Positions 9,390 to 19,312 of a stretch of 64,000 bases of DNA are shown here, piece by piece (the stretch's first letter is position 1; each line of letters starts with the position of its first letter). Made by a program: the position numbers and the translations under genes. The notes under the pieces were generated by a model. The model was not told where the DNA came from. It ran no database searches and saw nothing but the letters and a program-made list of their open reading frames with translations. The stretch spans positions 5,035 to 69,034 of the forward strand of contig JBFWNN010000029.1 of assembly GCA_050251035.1 (NCBI GenBank), read 5' to 3'. Source of the DNA: Taklimakanibacter sp050251035 (GTDB taxonomy: Bacteria; Pseudomonadota; Alphaproteobacteria; Rhizobiales; Aestuariivirgaceae).

Positions 9390-10226
9390 TTAGCCGGCCC
9401 CCTGGCGCTTGCGGCCCCAGGCCTGCAGCGCGTTGATGAGGAAGAGCAGGGCGAGCGCGGCGACGAGCATGGCGACGGCGATGGCGGTCGCCTGCTCATA
9501 CTCGAATTCCTCGAGCTTGATGACGATGAGGAGCGGCGCGATCTCCGACACCATGGGCAGGTTGCCGGCGATGAAGATGACCGAGCCATATTCGCCGACG
9601 GCGCGGGCGAAGGCGAGCGCGAAGCCGGTCAGGAGAGCGGGCAGGATGGCGGGCAGGATGATCCGCCGGAAGGTCGCGAGCCGCGTGGCGCCGAGGCAGG
9701 CGGCGGCCTCTTCGGTGGTCCGGTCGATATCGGCGAGCACCGGCTCGACGGTCCGCACCACGAAGGGCAGGCCGATGAAGATGAGCGCCACCAATATGCC
9801 GAGCGGCGTGAAGGCGATTTTCAGGCCGACGAGGCCGAAGAGGAAGCCGAGCGCCCCATTGGGGGCATAGAGCGTGGTGAGCGCGATGCCGGCGACGGCG
9901 GTCGGCAGCGCGAAGGGAATGTCCACCATGGCGCTCAGGGACCGGCGCAGCGGGAAGTCGTAGCGCACCAGCACCCAGGCGATGAGCAGGCCCAGCACCA
10001 GGTTGACGCCCGCGGCGATCAGCGACAGGCCGAAGCTGAGCTTCAGCGCCGCGAGCACGCGGGCGGTGAGGATGGCGTCGAAGAAGCCGGAAAAGCCGAG
10101 CGTCGCCGCCTTGAGCACGAGACCGCCCAAGGGGATCAGCACGATCAGGCTGAGCCACATCAAGGTAAGGCCGAGCGTCAACCCGAAGCCCGGGACCACG
10201 CTCGGCTTGCGCCACTGTCGCATCAT
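9390..10226 (-). CDS. cysT: Sulfate ABC transporter permease CysT (CysU)
   Basis: A 278-residue membrane permease, partner of CysW. The start at 10226 (or the adjacent ATG at 10223) gives MRQWRKPSVVPGFGLTLG, the usual CysT beginning. Residues encoded upstream to 10283 are judged not to belong. The EAA-type loop is EEAAACLGATRLATFRRIILP. It is separated from the sulfate-binding protein gene by an unusually long 339-base gap holding repeats and a hairpin. Confidence 0.92.
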   Translation of the reverse strand: MMRQWRKPSVVPGFGLTLGLTLMWLSLIVLIPLGGLVLKAATLGFSGFFDAILTARVLAALKLSFGLSLIAAGVNLVLGLLIAWVLVRYDFPLRRSLSAMVDIPFALPTAVAGIALTTLYAPNGALGFLFGLVGLKIAFTPLGILVALIFIGLPFVVRTVEPVLADIDRTTEEAAACLGATRLATFRRIILPAILPALLTGFALAFARAVGEYGSVIFIAGNLPMVSEIAPLLIVIKLEEFEYEQATAIAVAMLVAALALLFLINALQAWGRKRQGAG

Positions 10227-10565
10227 GGATGTCACTGCGGGATGAGGCCCAGGGCGAAGAGGCTTGTTGCCCTCAGCCCGCAAGCGCAGCGCAGCGGGGA
10301 GAGGGAAGGGGCCCGCCGCGCCCTTGCTCCGCCGAAGCGATGCCTTCTTGCTCCGCCGAAACGAAACATCGGCTTCGCGAAGGCGAGAGCGGCGGGAAGG
10401 GTGAGGGGCGGGGCTGTTTCTTGGGCCTCACATTCGGGCGCGTTTCTGTTTCCGCGCAAGATCGATGCGCAAAGGCCCCTCCCATTGCTTCGCAATGGGC
10501 CCCTCCCTCTCCGCTCCTCGAGGGGCGAGGGCAAACCGAGTGCTCCGAACATGACCGTCTCTGCC
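10227..10565. repeat. 339-base sbp-cysT gap with hairpin and direct repeat
   Basis: No gene is seen. The stretch holds a perfect 8-bp hairpin CCCATTGC/GCAATGGG with loop TTC (10481-10499), GC-rich flanks (GGCCCCT, GCCCCTCC), and a 14-base direct repeat CTTGCTCCGCCGAA at 10323-10336 and 10347-10360. Transcription from the sbp promoter must cross it to reach cysT, so it may act as an mRNA-stabilising or attenuating element. No clear separate promoter for cysT was recognised. Confidence 0.6.
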
Positions 10566-11567
10566 TCAGTTGCTCGGCTTGTAGATCTGGTCGAAGATGC
10601 CGCCATCGGCGAAGTGCGTCTCCTGGGCCTTCTTCCAGCCGCCGAATTCGTCATCGATCGTGAACAGCGATATCTGCGGGAAGGCGTCCTTGTATTTCGC
10701 CTGCACCGCTTCGTCGCGCGGCCGGTAGGAGTTCCTGGCGACGATCTCCTGCGCTTCCGGCGAGTAGAGGAAGTTGAGGTAGGCTTCCGCCTGCTTGCGG
10801 GTGCCCTTCTGATCGACGACCTGGTCGATCACGGTCACCGGCGGCTCGGCCAGGATGCTCTCGCTCGGCACGACGATCTCGAACTTGTCATTGCCGAATT
10901 CCTTGAGCGCGAGGAAAGCCTCGTTCTCCCAGGCGAGCAGCACATCGCCGATGCCGCGCTCGACGAAGGTCACGGTCGAACCGCGCGCGCCCGTGTCGAG
11001 CACCGGCACGTTGCGATAGAGATCGGCGACGAAATTGCGCGCCGCGGTCTCGTCCTTGCTGTTCTTGTGGAGCGCATAGCCCCAGGCGGCGAGATAATTC
11101 CACCGCGCTCCCCCTGAGGTCTTGGGATTGGGCGTGATCACCTGGACGCCGGACTTGGCCAGGTCCGACCAGTCCTTGATGCCCTTGGGATTTCCTTTGC
11201 GCACCAAGAAGACGATGGTCGAGGTGTAGGGCGAGCTGTTGTTGCCGAGGCGCTTCTGCCAGTCGGCCTTGATCAGTCCTTTCGCGGCAATGGCGTCGAT
11301 GTCGTAGGCGAGCGCCAGCGTCACCACATCGGCTTCGAGCCCGTCGATGACGGCGCGCGCCTGCTTGCCCGAGCCGCCATGCGACTGTTGGATGGTGATG
11401 GCCTCGCCGGTCTTGGCCTGCCAGTCCTTGGCGAAGGCCTCGTTCAGCTGCTGATAGAGCTCGCGTGTCGGATCATAGGAGACATTGAGGAGCTCGGTGT
11501 CGGCGTGGGCGGTTGCGGGGAGGAACGCCGCCAGCGCGGCAAAGGCAAGAAATGTACGTCGAAACAT
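10566..11567 (-). CDS. sbp: Sulfate-binding periplasmic protein
   Basis: A 333-residue periplasmic solute-binding protein with a signal peptide (FRRTFLAFAALAAFLPATAHA-DT). The mature start ELLNVSYDPTRELYQQ is the family hallmark of sulfate/thiosulfate-binding proteins (Sbp/CysP). QQSHGGSGKQARAVIDGLEADVV around residues 61-83 is the second typical block, supplying anion-binding Ser/Gly backbone contacts. It is the first transport gene of the - strand cys operon. Whether it prefers sulfate or thiosulfate cannot be told from the motifs. Confidence 0.92.
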   Translation of the reverse strand: MFRRTFLAFAALAAFLPATAHADTELLNVSYDPTRELYQQLNEAFAKDWQAKTGEAITIQQSHGGSGKQARAVIDGLEADVVTLALAYDIDAIAAKGLIKADWQKRLGNNSSPYTSTIVFLVRKGNPKGIKDWSDLAKSGVQVITPNPKTSGGARWNYLAAWGYALHKNSKDETAARNFVADLYRNVPVLDTGARGSTVTFVERGIGDVLLAWENEAFLALKEFGNDKFEIVVPSESILAEPPVTVIDQVVDQKGTRKQAEAYLNFLYSPEAQEIVARNSYRPRDEAVQAKYKDAFPQISLFTIDDEFGGWKKAQETHFADGGIFDQIYKPSN

Positions 11568-11747
11568 GATCTTTACTCCGTCGAGAGTTCAGTCAAAGCT
11601 TCGCCGGTCCCGGCGCTTGCAAAACGCCTTGAGCGGCAACGTTTGGTGGGTGTGAAAGTTCCGGGAGCCTCGAAGGGTTCCCGCGATCTACTCTTCTTGT
11701 TGGCGCGTGACTTCGTCGGAGACTGCCGAAGGCCTCCAGATCACGCG

Positions 11748-11939
11748 CTAGCGACAGCTCCGCGTGGGAAACAGCGTGTCGCGCCGGGCATCCGGATCGT
11801 CCATGAGGCGGTCGAACAAGAGCTCGAAGCTGCTCGCTTTGCCGAAATCTTCCGGCTTCGCCGGAATGGGAGCGGGCGCCGCCTCGCCGGGAGAGACCGG
11901 TTGCCGCCAGAAGGGCAGGATAGACCTTAGACTGGGCAC
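11748..11939 (-). CDS. Small hypothetical protein upstream of sbp
   Basis: A 63-residue protein of unknown function. The GTG start at 11939 is supported by CAGGAG located about 8 bases upstream on the - strand. Composition looks coding: a basic N-terminus (LRSILPFWRQ), a proline/alanine linker, then an acidic amphipathic stretch (FELLFDRLMDDPDARRDTLF). No signal peptide or membrane segment is present. It sits between the Rrf2 gene and sbp and is probably the first gene of the sulfate operon. A longer frame across 11593-11958 in another phase is considered a shadow. Confidence 0.5.
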   Translation of the reverse strand: MPSLRSILPFWRQPVSPGEAAPAPIPAKPEDFGKASSFELLFDRLMDDPDARRDTLFPTRSCR

Positions 11940-11970
11940 GAGGATTTCTCCTGAGCAACTTACAACACGA

Positions 11971-12001
11971 TAATCTCTAGTGATTTTATAGAATTAGTCA
12001 A
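11971..12001 (-). promoter_or_regulatory. Candidate promoter and Rrf2-type palindrome before the sulfate operon
   Basis: On the - strand TTGACT (12001-11996) and TAGAGA (11979-11974) are spaced by 16 bases, upstream of the small gene and sbp. An inverted repeat TCTA/TAGA with an A/T-rich centre (11976-11992) lies between and over these boxes, where a regulator would block RNA polymerase. This 120-base gap is markedly AT-rich for the window. Assignment to the neighbouring Rrf2 regulator is inference. Confidence 0.4.
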
Positions 12002-12062
12002 GCAATTATCCGGTAACTATCTTTACCTAGACAATTCAATTGCTTAAGGATGGTCTCGTAGG

Positions 12063-12521
12063 TCAGGCCATCTGCTTCGCCGCAGCCAGGGTCTCGATAT
12101 CGATGGCCCGGCCGGCCACGGCATCGGCGATGGTGGTGCGCTCCAGCACTTCCCTGGTGGGCTCGATGACCCGGGCAAAGACCTTGCGGATCTCGCACGT
12201 GTGCTCGTCCTTGCAATCCTCGCAGCGCGCATAGGCGATGATGCTGAGGCAGGGCAAGGGCGCGATCGGCCCGTCGATGGTGCGCAGCACCTGGGCGAAG
12301 GTGATCTCGGACGCGGGCTTGAGCAGGGCATAGCCGCCGCGGTTACCGCGCCGGCTCTGCACCATGCCCTGGTTCTTCAGCCTGAGGAGGATCTGCTCCA
12401 GAAACTTCTTCGGGATCTTCTCGGCCGTGGCGATGTCGGAGGTCTGGGCGGCGTTTCCTGGCTTGATGCGGGCCAGCGCGATGAGGGCGCGCAGCGCATA
12501 TTTGGCTTGGCGTGAGATCAT
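12063..12521 (-). CDS. Rrf2 family transcriptional regulator with four-cysteine cluster
   Basis: A 152-residue DNA-binding protein. The N-terminal winged HTH is typical for Rrf2 (ISRQAKYALRALIALA, then IPKKFLEQILLRLKNQGMVQSRRGNRGGYAL). Cysteines C91, C100, C103 and C109 lie in the region where IscR, NsrR and RirA bind Fe-S clusters, here four instead of the usual three. It lies immediately upstream of the sulfate uptake operon on the same strand, so it may sense sulfur, cysteine or Fe-S status (CymR/IscR-like logic). Which of these it senses is inference. Confidence 0.85.
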   Translation of the reverse strand: MISRQAKYALRALIALARIKPGNAAQTSDIATAEKIPKKFLEQILLRLKNQGMVQSRRGNRGGYALLKPASEITFAQVLRTIDGPIAPLPCLSIIAYARCEDCKDEHTCEIRKVFARVIEPTREVLERTTIADAVAGRAIDIETLAAAKQMA

Positions 12522-12576
12522 GACCCAGTCCTAATCCATTTTGCGCCAAAGGGGAAATGCCGCAGGGCGGAGCAAG

Positions 12577-13550
12577 TCAATCGCTGAAAAGATGGCATTC
12601 GACCCGGCTCGCCCCGGCGCTGCCGATCGAAGGCGGCGGCGCCGCGCCGCAGATATCGAGAACCTTGGGACAGCGCGGATGGAAGCGGCACCCCGCCGGC
12701 ACGGCGTCGGGCGAGGGCGGGTCGCCCTTGAGCACGATGCGTCCGCCGGCGCGGGCGCCCGGCACGGCCGAGACCAGCGCCTCGGCATAGGGATGGCGCG
12801 GTTGCTTGAGCACCTGGCTCGCCGTCCCTTCTTCCACGATGCGGCCGAGATACATGACCAGCACCCGGTCGCTCACATGCTCGACCACCGAGAGGTCGTG
12901 CGAGATGAAGACATAGGAGAGATTGAGCCGCGTCTTGAGATCGACCAGCAGATTGAGGATCTGCGACTGGATGGAGACGTCGAGCGCCGACACCGGTTCG
13001 TCCAGGACGAGGAGCTGCGGCTCGAGCGCGATGGCGCGCGCGATTCCGATGCGCTGGCGCTGGCCGCCGGAGAATTCATGCGGGTAGCGCTCGAGCGCGG
13101 AGCGGTCGAGTCCCACCATCAGCAGCAGGTCCTCCACCTTGCGCCGTCTTTCGGCTTTGCTGCCCAGACCATGGATATCGAGCGGCTCGGCGATGATCTG
13201 CCCGATCGACATGCGCGGGTCGAGCGAGGCGTAAGGGTCCTGGAACACGATCTGCATGTCGCGCCGGAGCCGGCGCAATCGCGCCGGCGATTGGGCCAGG
13301 ACGTCCGTCCCATCGAAGGTGACGCGGCCCGACGTCGGCTCGATGAGCCGCAGGATCAGCCGCGCCAGCGTGGATTTGCCGCAGCCCGATTCCCCGACGA
13401 TGCCGAGCGTCTCGCCACGCTTCAGCGTGAGGCTGACGCCGTCGACGGCGCGCGCCACGCCCTCGCCGTCGCGCGCCTTGTAGTGCTTCACCAGATTGTC
13501 GGCGACGAGCAGCGGACCGGCCCCGGCCGGGCGCGTGAAGTGCGGGCGCG

Positions 13551-13554
<4 letters not shown>
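12577..13554 (-). CDS. Peptide-type ABC transporter ATPase (DppF/OppF family)
   Basis: A 325-residue ATPase with Walker A GESGCGKS, signature FSGGQRQRIGIARAI, Walker B LLVLDEPVSALD and H-switch FISHDLSVVEH. The C-terminal oligopeptide-transporter extension is present (HPYAEALVSAVPG, then CRFHPRCPKVLDIC). It overlaps the preceding DppD-like gene by 4 bases and ends the - strand operon. The substrate is probably not simple dipeptides, because the operon contains an amidase. Confidence 0.9.
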
Positions 13555-14572
<1,018 letters not shown>

Positions 14573-14576
<4 letters not shown>

Positions 14577-15511
14577 TCAAACACGATGCGCGGGAAATAG
14601 AACGAGACCACCCAGTTGGGCATGTCGACGATCTCGCTGATGCGCAGGTCGCCGGCGACCGAGCACAGCATGTAGGCGTCGACCGCGCTCATGCCGTGGC
14701 GCTGGCTCAGGAGATCGACCATGCCCATGACCGCCTGGCGTGCCGCCTCGAAGAGATCGGGCCCGATGCCGGTCGTCGCCTCGTAGCCCTTGGCGTCGAG
14801 GTGGCGGGCCACGGGGCCTCGCGTCGTGAAGCGCGGAAAGGCGAGATTGGCGCCCTTGATGAGGTCGAACCTGGCGACGACCGAGCAGGGGCTTTCGATG
14901 GCGGTGCCGCAGACCTCGCCGTCGCCTTGCGTGGCATGGGTGTCGCCGACGCTGAACAGACCGCCCTTGACCTCGACCGGGAGATAGAGCTCGGTGCCGG
15001 CAGAGAGATCGCGGATGTCCATATTGCCGCCCATGCGGCGCGGCGGCACGATCGAATGTTGGCCGGGCTCGGCGGGAGCGAGGCCGATCGTACCGCAGAA
15101 GGGTTTCAGCGGCACGCGCCCGCCCGGGCCGTACATGGCCGGCGCCAGGGTGGTCGGGTCATATTTCCAGATATGGAGAGCCGGATCCTTGAACTGGTCG
15201 GCGAGGAGGCCGAAGCCCGGGATGTTGGCGGTCCAGCCCCAGCCCGACGGCGTGAAGGAGAGGAGCGTCACCTTGATCGCATCGCCGGGCTCGGCGCCGT
15301 CGACATAGACGGGTCCCGCCACCGGATTGACCTTGGCGAAATCGAGATTGCCCAGGTCGGCGAGCGTCGATTGCGGCGTGACCTGCCCGCCCGAGGAATC
15401 GAGCGGGTGGAAGTCGATCGTCTCTCCGGGCGCGATCCGGACCACCGGCTCGTTGGCGTTGGACCAGCCGAAATGGCATTGATGCTGATGAATGGTGTGA
15501 TTGTGCTTCAT
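14573..15511 (-). CDS. Acetamidase/formamidase family protein
   Basis: A 312-residue cytoplasmic amidohydrolase of the FmdA/AmdA family, which splits formamide or short aliphatic amides to ammonia and the acid. The length and blocks fit: HQCHFGWSNANEP near the N-terminus, the GDAIKVTLLSFTP core, GTIGLAPAEPGQHSIVPPRRMGGNMDIRDL, and VGDTHATQGDGEVCGTAIE, which holds acidic and histidine residues typical of the active site. It lies between the binding protein and ATPase genes of a peptide-type importer, so the imported compound is probably an amide hydrolysed on entry. Confidence 0.88.
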
Positions 15512-15575
15512 GTTTCACCAAGTTTTCTTGTGACGTCGGCTTCATGTCGGCCGACTGCGCAGCCATCGCCATTTT

Positions 15576-15606
15576 CCCCCTCCTGTTGCGCCGCAACGGG
15601 AGGGGG
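15576..15606. promoter_or_regulatory. Strong hairpin between binding-protein and amidase genes
   Basis: Arms CCCCCTCCTGTTGC (15576-15589) and GCAACGGGAGGGGG (15593-15606) pair over 14 positions with one T-G wobble and a 3-base loop. There is no clear T-run. It lies just downstream of the solute-binding protein stop on the - strand and could stabilise that transcript or attenuate downstream expression. Confidence 0.6.
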
Positions 15607-15618
15607 GAATGAAGGAGG

Positions 15619-17238
15619 TTACTGCGAGTCCTTGGCGAAGATGTAATCGTAATTGACCGGAATATGGATCGGGTCGGTGAACAGCGACGGGTCGCCGCCG
15701 AGCCGCGCCGAGTGATAGGTGAAGCGCTTCTCGTTGAACACCGGCGCCCAGGGCGCGTCCTTCAGCACGTCGTCGAACACGCCTTTCCATTCGCTGATGC
15801 GCTTCTCCGCCTGATCGGGCTTCACCATCGCATCGGCATTCTGGGCGCGCGCGTCGAGCTCCTTGTTGCAGTATTTCGACCAATTCCAGCCGCCTTCGAC
15901 GGCGCCGGTGCAGCCCAGGATGCCGTAATAGAAGTTGGCCGGATCGGGGAAGTCGGCGATCCAGGCCATGCCGCCCGACCAGATCATCGGCGCCTTGCCC
16001 GAGCCGCCGGCGGCGATGACTTCCGCCTGTGCGAGCGAGCGGATCTCTGCCTTGATGCCGATGGCGGCGAGGTCCTGCTGGATCGCCTGGGCGATGCGCG
16101 GATTGGGATCGACGTTCATCGCATAGAGCTCGGTCGAGAAGCCGTCCGGCTGGCCGGCCTCGGCGAGGAGCTTCTTGGCCGCGTCCACGTCGAAGGCATA
16201 GCCCTTGTTGTCGGTGTTGTAGCCCGGCATGGCCGGCGGCAGCGCCTGGATCGCCGGCACGGCGCGGTTGTTGATGAGCCTGACGACGCGGTCCTTGTTG
16301 ATCGCCATGTTGACCGCTTGCCGGACCTTCAGATTGTCGAACGGCGGCTGGGTGACGTTCATCGTCACATAGCCGGTGTGGAGCTGGTCGCCGACCGCGA
16401 TCAGGTCTTTGTTGGCGGGGTCGGCCATGATCTCGGTGAACTGGGCGGGTGGGATGCCGTCGCCGACGATGTCGATCTCGCCGTTCTTGAGTCTCAGCAC
16501 CGCGACCGTCGGATCCTGGCCGAACTCGAAGGTGAGCTTATCGAGATAGGGCACGCCCTGGCGGTAATAGTCCTTGTTGCGCTCGAGCACGATGCGCTGG
16601 CCCGGCGCCCATTCGGTGAATTTGAAGGCGCCGGTGCCGACCGGCTTCTTGCCCCAGTCGGCGCCCGCCTTCTCGACCTCTTCCTTGGGCACGATATAGG
16701 CGAAGTTGATCGCCATCAGATGCAGGAAGGTGGCGTCCGGGCGGGTGAGCGTGAAGGAGATGGTCTTGTCGTCGACGATGCGGATGCCGGTGAGCTCCGT
16801 CGCCTTGCCGCCGGCCAAGGCGTCATAGCCCTCGATGGCGCTGAAATAGCCGCCGCCCGGGCTCTGGGTCGCGGGGTTCACCGCGCGCTCCAGCGAATAT
16901 TTGACGTCCGCCGGGGTCATGGCGCGGCCATTGTGGAATTTGACCCCGTCGCGCAGCTTGAACGTGTAGGTCAGCCCGTCGTCCGATACGGTGTAGCTCT
17001 CGGCGAGGTCGGGCTCGAGCTCGGTGGTGCCGGGCTTGTAGTCCATGAGCCCGTCGAAGATCGACTTGATGACCGACCAGTTCTGCCAGTCATAGCCGAC
17101 TTGCGGGTCGAGGGTGGTGAGGTCGTTGTTGAAGGTGACGACCGCGGCCCCGCCCTGCTTCGGGCTTTGCGCCAGTGCGGCGGGGGCGGAGGCGGCGAGG
17201 GCCAAGGCGGCGGCGGAGGCTATGAGGAAGGCGCGCAT
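15619..17238 (-). CDS. ABC transporter solute-binding protein, family 5
   Basis: A 539-residue periplasmic binding protein of the DppA/OppA type. Signal peptide: RAFLIASAAALALAASAPAALA-QS. Family landmarks include DPQVGYDWQNWSVIKSIFDGL near residues 44-64, the YTFKLRDGVKFHNGRAMTPADV block and a GTGAFKFTEWAPG segment. The C-terminal half has the usual interface (PADFPDPANFYYG-like). It lies downstream of the permeases and upstream of the amidase, an order that differs from dppABCDF. An amide or amidated peptide is the likely ligand, by context only. Confidence 0.9.
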   Translation of the reverse strand: MRAFLIASAAALALAASAPAALAQSPKQGGAAVVTFNNDLTTLDPQVGYDWQNWSVIKSIFDGLMDYKPGTTELEPDLAESYTVSDDGLTYTFKLRDGVKFHNGRAMTPADVKYSLERAVNPATQSPGGGYFSAIEGYDALAGGKATELTGIRIVDDKTISFTLTRPDATFLHLMAINFAYIVPKEEVEKAGADWGKKPVGTGAFKFTEWAPGQRIVLERNKDYYRQGVPYLDKLTFEFGQDPTVAVLRLKNGEIDIVGDGIPPAQFTEIMADPANKDLIAVGDQLHTGYVTMNVTQPPFDNLKVRQAVNMAINKDRVVRLINNRAVPAIQALPPAMPGYNTDNKGYAFDVDAAKKLLAEAGQPDGFSTELYAMNVDPNPRIAQAIQQDLAAIGIKAEIRSLAQAEVIAAGGSGKAPMIWSGGMAWIADFPDPANFYYGILGCTGAVEGGWNWSKYCNKELDARAQNADAMVKPDQAEKRISEWKGVFDDVLKDAPWAPVFNEKRFTYHSARLGGDPSLFTDPIHIPVNYDYIFAKDSQ

Positions 17239-17290
17239 GTCTGAAATCTCCCGGTTATTTTATTTATGAACTAAATTCGGAACCCGCATA

Positions 17291-18211
17291 TCAGCGCAAG
17301 CGGATGCGCGGGTCAATCAGGGGGGTGGCGAGGTCGGCGAGGAGGTTTCCGGCCACGATGAACAGGGCGGCGACCGTCGTCACCCCCATGATGATAGGAA
17401 TATCCAGGGACTGGATGGCCTGCCACATGAGCTGGCCGATGCCCGGCCAGCCGAAGACATTCTCCACCACCACGACGCCCGACATGAAGATCCCGACATC
17501 GAGGCCGATCATCGCGATGACCGGCAGGATGGCGTTGCGCAGGGCATGGACGAACATGACCCGCTTCTCGCTCATGCCCTTGGCGCGGGCCGTCCGGATA
17601 TAGTCCTGGCGCAGGATCTCGATCATCGACGAGCGCATCATGCGCGAATACCAGCCGCCGCCCGCGAGCCCCAGGGTGACCGCGGGCAGGATCAGATGGC
17701 CGAGCGTGCCGTAGCCGCTCAAGGGGAGCCAGCCCAGCCGGTAGGCGAAGAGATAGAGGAGGGAGAGGCCGAGCACGAATTGCGGCGTCGAGACGGTGAG
17801 GAAGGAGAGCGTCATCGCCACCTTGTCGCCGGTCTGGCCACGCCGCGCCGCCGCATAGAGGCCCGCCGGAATCCCGATCAGGAGCTCGGCGATGATGGCG
17901 CCGAGCATCAGGAGGAGGGTGGCGGGGAGCCTGGAGGCGATGAGGTCGCCGACCTCGCTCTTCCTCGCATAGGAGATGCCGAAATCGCCTTGCGCCAGCC
18001 GTCCCACATACTGCGCATATTGCTCGACCAGCGGCCGGTCGAGGCCGAGCTGGATGCGGATCTGCTCGCGCATCTCGGGCGTGGAGTTGCGCCCGGCGAT
18101 CATCGCCACGGGATCCGCTGGGATGATGAAGGTGAGGCAGAAGGTGACGATGGTGACGCCGATCAGGATGAGGGCCGAGGCGGACAGGCGTCTGGCGAGA
18201 TAGGCGACCAT
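17291..18211 (-). CDS. Peptide-type ABC permease (DppB family)
   Basis: A 306-residue permease with about six transmembrane segments. It begins MVAYLARRLSASALILIGVT, the usual DppB start, at 18211. The frame stays open to 18637, but that upstream part is the DppC gene out of frame. Landmarks are DRPLVEQYAQYVGRLAQGDFG near residue 58 and the EAA loop DYIRTARAKGMSEKRVMFVHALRNA near residues 200-224. The stop of dppC and this start share a base (TGATG). Confidence 0.9.
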   Translation of the reverse strand: MVAYLARRLSASALILIGVTIVTFCLTFIIPADPVAMIAGRNSTPEMREQIRIQLGLDRPLVEQYAQYVGRLAQGDFGISYARKSEVGDLIASRLPATLLLMLGAIIAELLIGIPAGLYAAARRGQTGDKVAMTLSFLTVSTPQFVLGLSLLYLFAYRLGWLPLSGYGTLGHLILPAVTLGLAGGGWYSRMMRSSMIEILRQDYIRTARAKGMSEKRVMFVHALRNAILPVIAMIGLDVGIFMSGVVVVENVFGWPGIGQLMWQAIQSLDIPIIMGVTTVAALFIVAGNLLADLATPLIDPRIRLR

Positions 18212-19062
18212 CAGCGCCGCCCCCTCTGGGTCGGGTCGAGCGCGTCGCGCAGGCCGTCGCCGGCGAGATTGAAGGCGAGCGCCACGATCAGGATCGCGGC
18301 GCCCGGAATGAAGACGAGCCACGGCGCATTGAGGAAATAGGACTGGCTTTCGAAGATCATCATGCCCCAGGCAGGGGTCGGCGGCTGCACGCCGCGGCCG
18401 AGGAAGGACAGCATGGCCTCGAGCAGCACCGTCGTCGCGATGCCGAGCGTCGCATAGACGATGATGGTGGGCACCAGATGCGGGATGAGATGGCGGAACA
18501 CGATGCGAGGGGACGAGGCGCCGAGCGCGCGCGCCGCCTCGATATATTCGCGCTCGGCGAGCGACGTCGTCTCGGTGTAGATGACGCGCGCGATCTGCAC
18601 CCAGTTGACGAGGGCGATGACGACGATGACGATCCACAGACCGGGTCTCAGGATGGCGGCGAGCGCGATGGCGAGCAGCAGGGGCGGAAAGGCCATCATC
18701 AGATCGGTGAAGCGCATGATGGCGGCGCCGGTGAGGCCGCGCATATAGCCGGCGATGACGCCGAGGATCGTGCCGATGGCCACCGCGATGCCGTTGGCGA
18801 CGAGGCCGATCGTGAGCGAGGTGCGCGCGCCATAGAGCAGCCGCGAGAACTGGTCGCGGCCGTTGGTGTCGGTGCCGAACCAGAAGCGCTCATTGGGGGG
18901 CAGCGGCGCACCTTCGAGGGTGAGGCCGTCGAAGAACTGCTCGGCCGGATCATAAGGGGCGATGACGGGCGCCAGCGCAGCGGCGAGAACGGCGAGCACG
19001 ATCACCAGGACGCCGAAGACGGCGACCCGGTCCTTGCTGAACCTGTTCCAGAATGCTCGCAT
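18211..19062 (-). CDS. Peptide-type ABC permease (DppC family), first gene of operon
   Basis: A 283-residue permease: short cytoplasmic N-terminus (RAFWNRFSKDRVAVFGVLV), the periplasmic segment with HFGTD-like FWFGTDTNGRDQFSRLLYGAR, and the EAA loop EYIEAARALGASSPRIVFRHLIPH. The C-terminus FNLAGDGLRDALDP is diagnostic for DppC. It is the promoter-proximal gene of the - strand operon dppC-dppB-binding protein-amidase-dppD-dppF. Confidence 0.9.
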   Translation of the reverse strand: MRAFWNRFSKDRVAVFGVLVIVLAVLAAALAPVIAPYDPAEQFFDGLTLEGAPLPPNERFWFGTDTNGRDQFSRLLYGARTSLTIGLVANGIAVAIGTILGVIAGYMRGLTGAAIMRFTDLMMAFPPLLLAIALAAILRPGLWIVIVVIALVNWVQIARVIYTETTSLAEREYIEAARALGASSPRIVFRHLIPHLVPTIIVYATLGIATTVLLEAMLSFLGRGVQPPTPAWGMMIFESQSYFLNAPWLVFIPGAAILIVALAFNLAGDGLRDALDPTQRGRR

Positions 19063-19312
19063 GCGGAGGCCGAGTGAGGCCGGAAGGAATGGAGACTGTC
19101 AAGAGCATCTTTCAGGCCATTGGCGCTACGCGCCAAGAGTGTCGGATATTCCAAGATGATTATCCCCGCCCCAACGCAGGGTTATTACATATGGAATTCT
19201 TTGGCTGCGGGAGCCCTCTCCAGCTTTTCCCCTCTCCCGCCATGCGGGAGAAGGGGAATGTTGTGGTGGTCCCATATGCGATAGCCCCACCCCGCAGGAG
19301 GAGAGGGGCGGT
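19063..19312. repeat. Intergenic stretch with palindromic repeat
   Basis: 250 bases between the start of the DppC gene and the end of pgi. It contains an imperfect palindrome with core CTCCCGC/GCGGGAG and loop CAT, extended by CCCC/GGGG on each side (about 19226-19257). It may serve as a terminator for pgi, although no clear T-run follows. The promoter of the amide/peptide operon should lie near 19070-19130, but no convincing boxes were seen. Confidence 0.5.

Noticed and set aside
8583..11117. An 844-codon open frame on the + strand
   Set aside because: It is antisense to cysA-cysW-cysT-sbp; the composition is the Arg/Asp/Gly/Glu-rich type produced by reading high-GC genes on the opposite strand. 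It has no domains or ribosome site.
11593..11958. A 121-codon - strand frame overlapping the small gene before sbp
   Set aside because: Its residues look like a frame-shifted shadow; the 63-codon frame has the better composition and an AGGAG site.
12000..12045. Inverted repeat AAGCAATT ... AATTGCTT downstream of the Rrf2 gene
   Set aside because: The 30-base loop and lack of a T-run make it a weak terminator candidate; it may be chance in AT-rich DNA.
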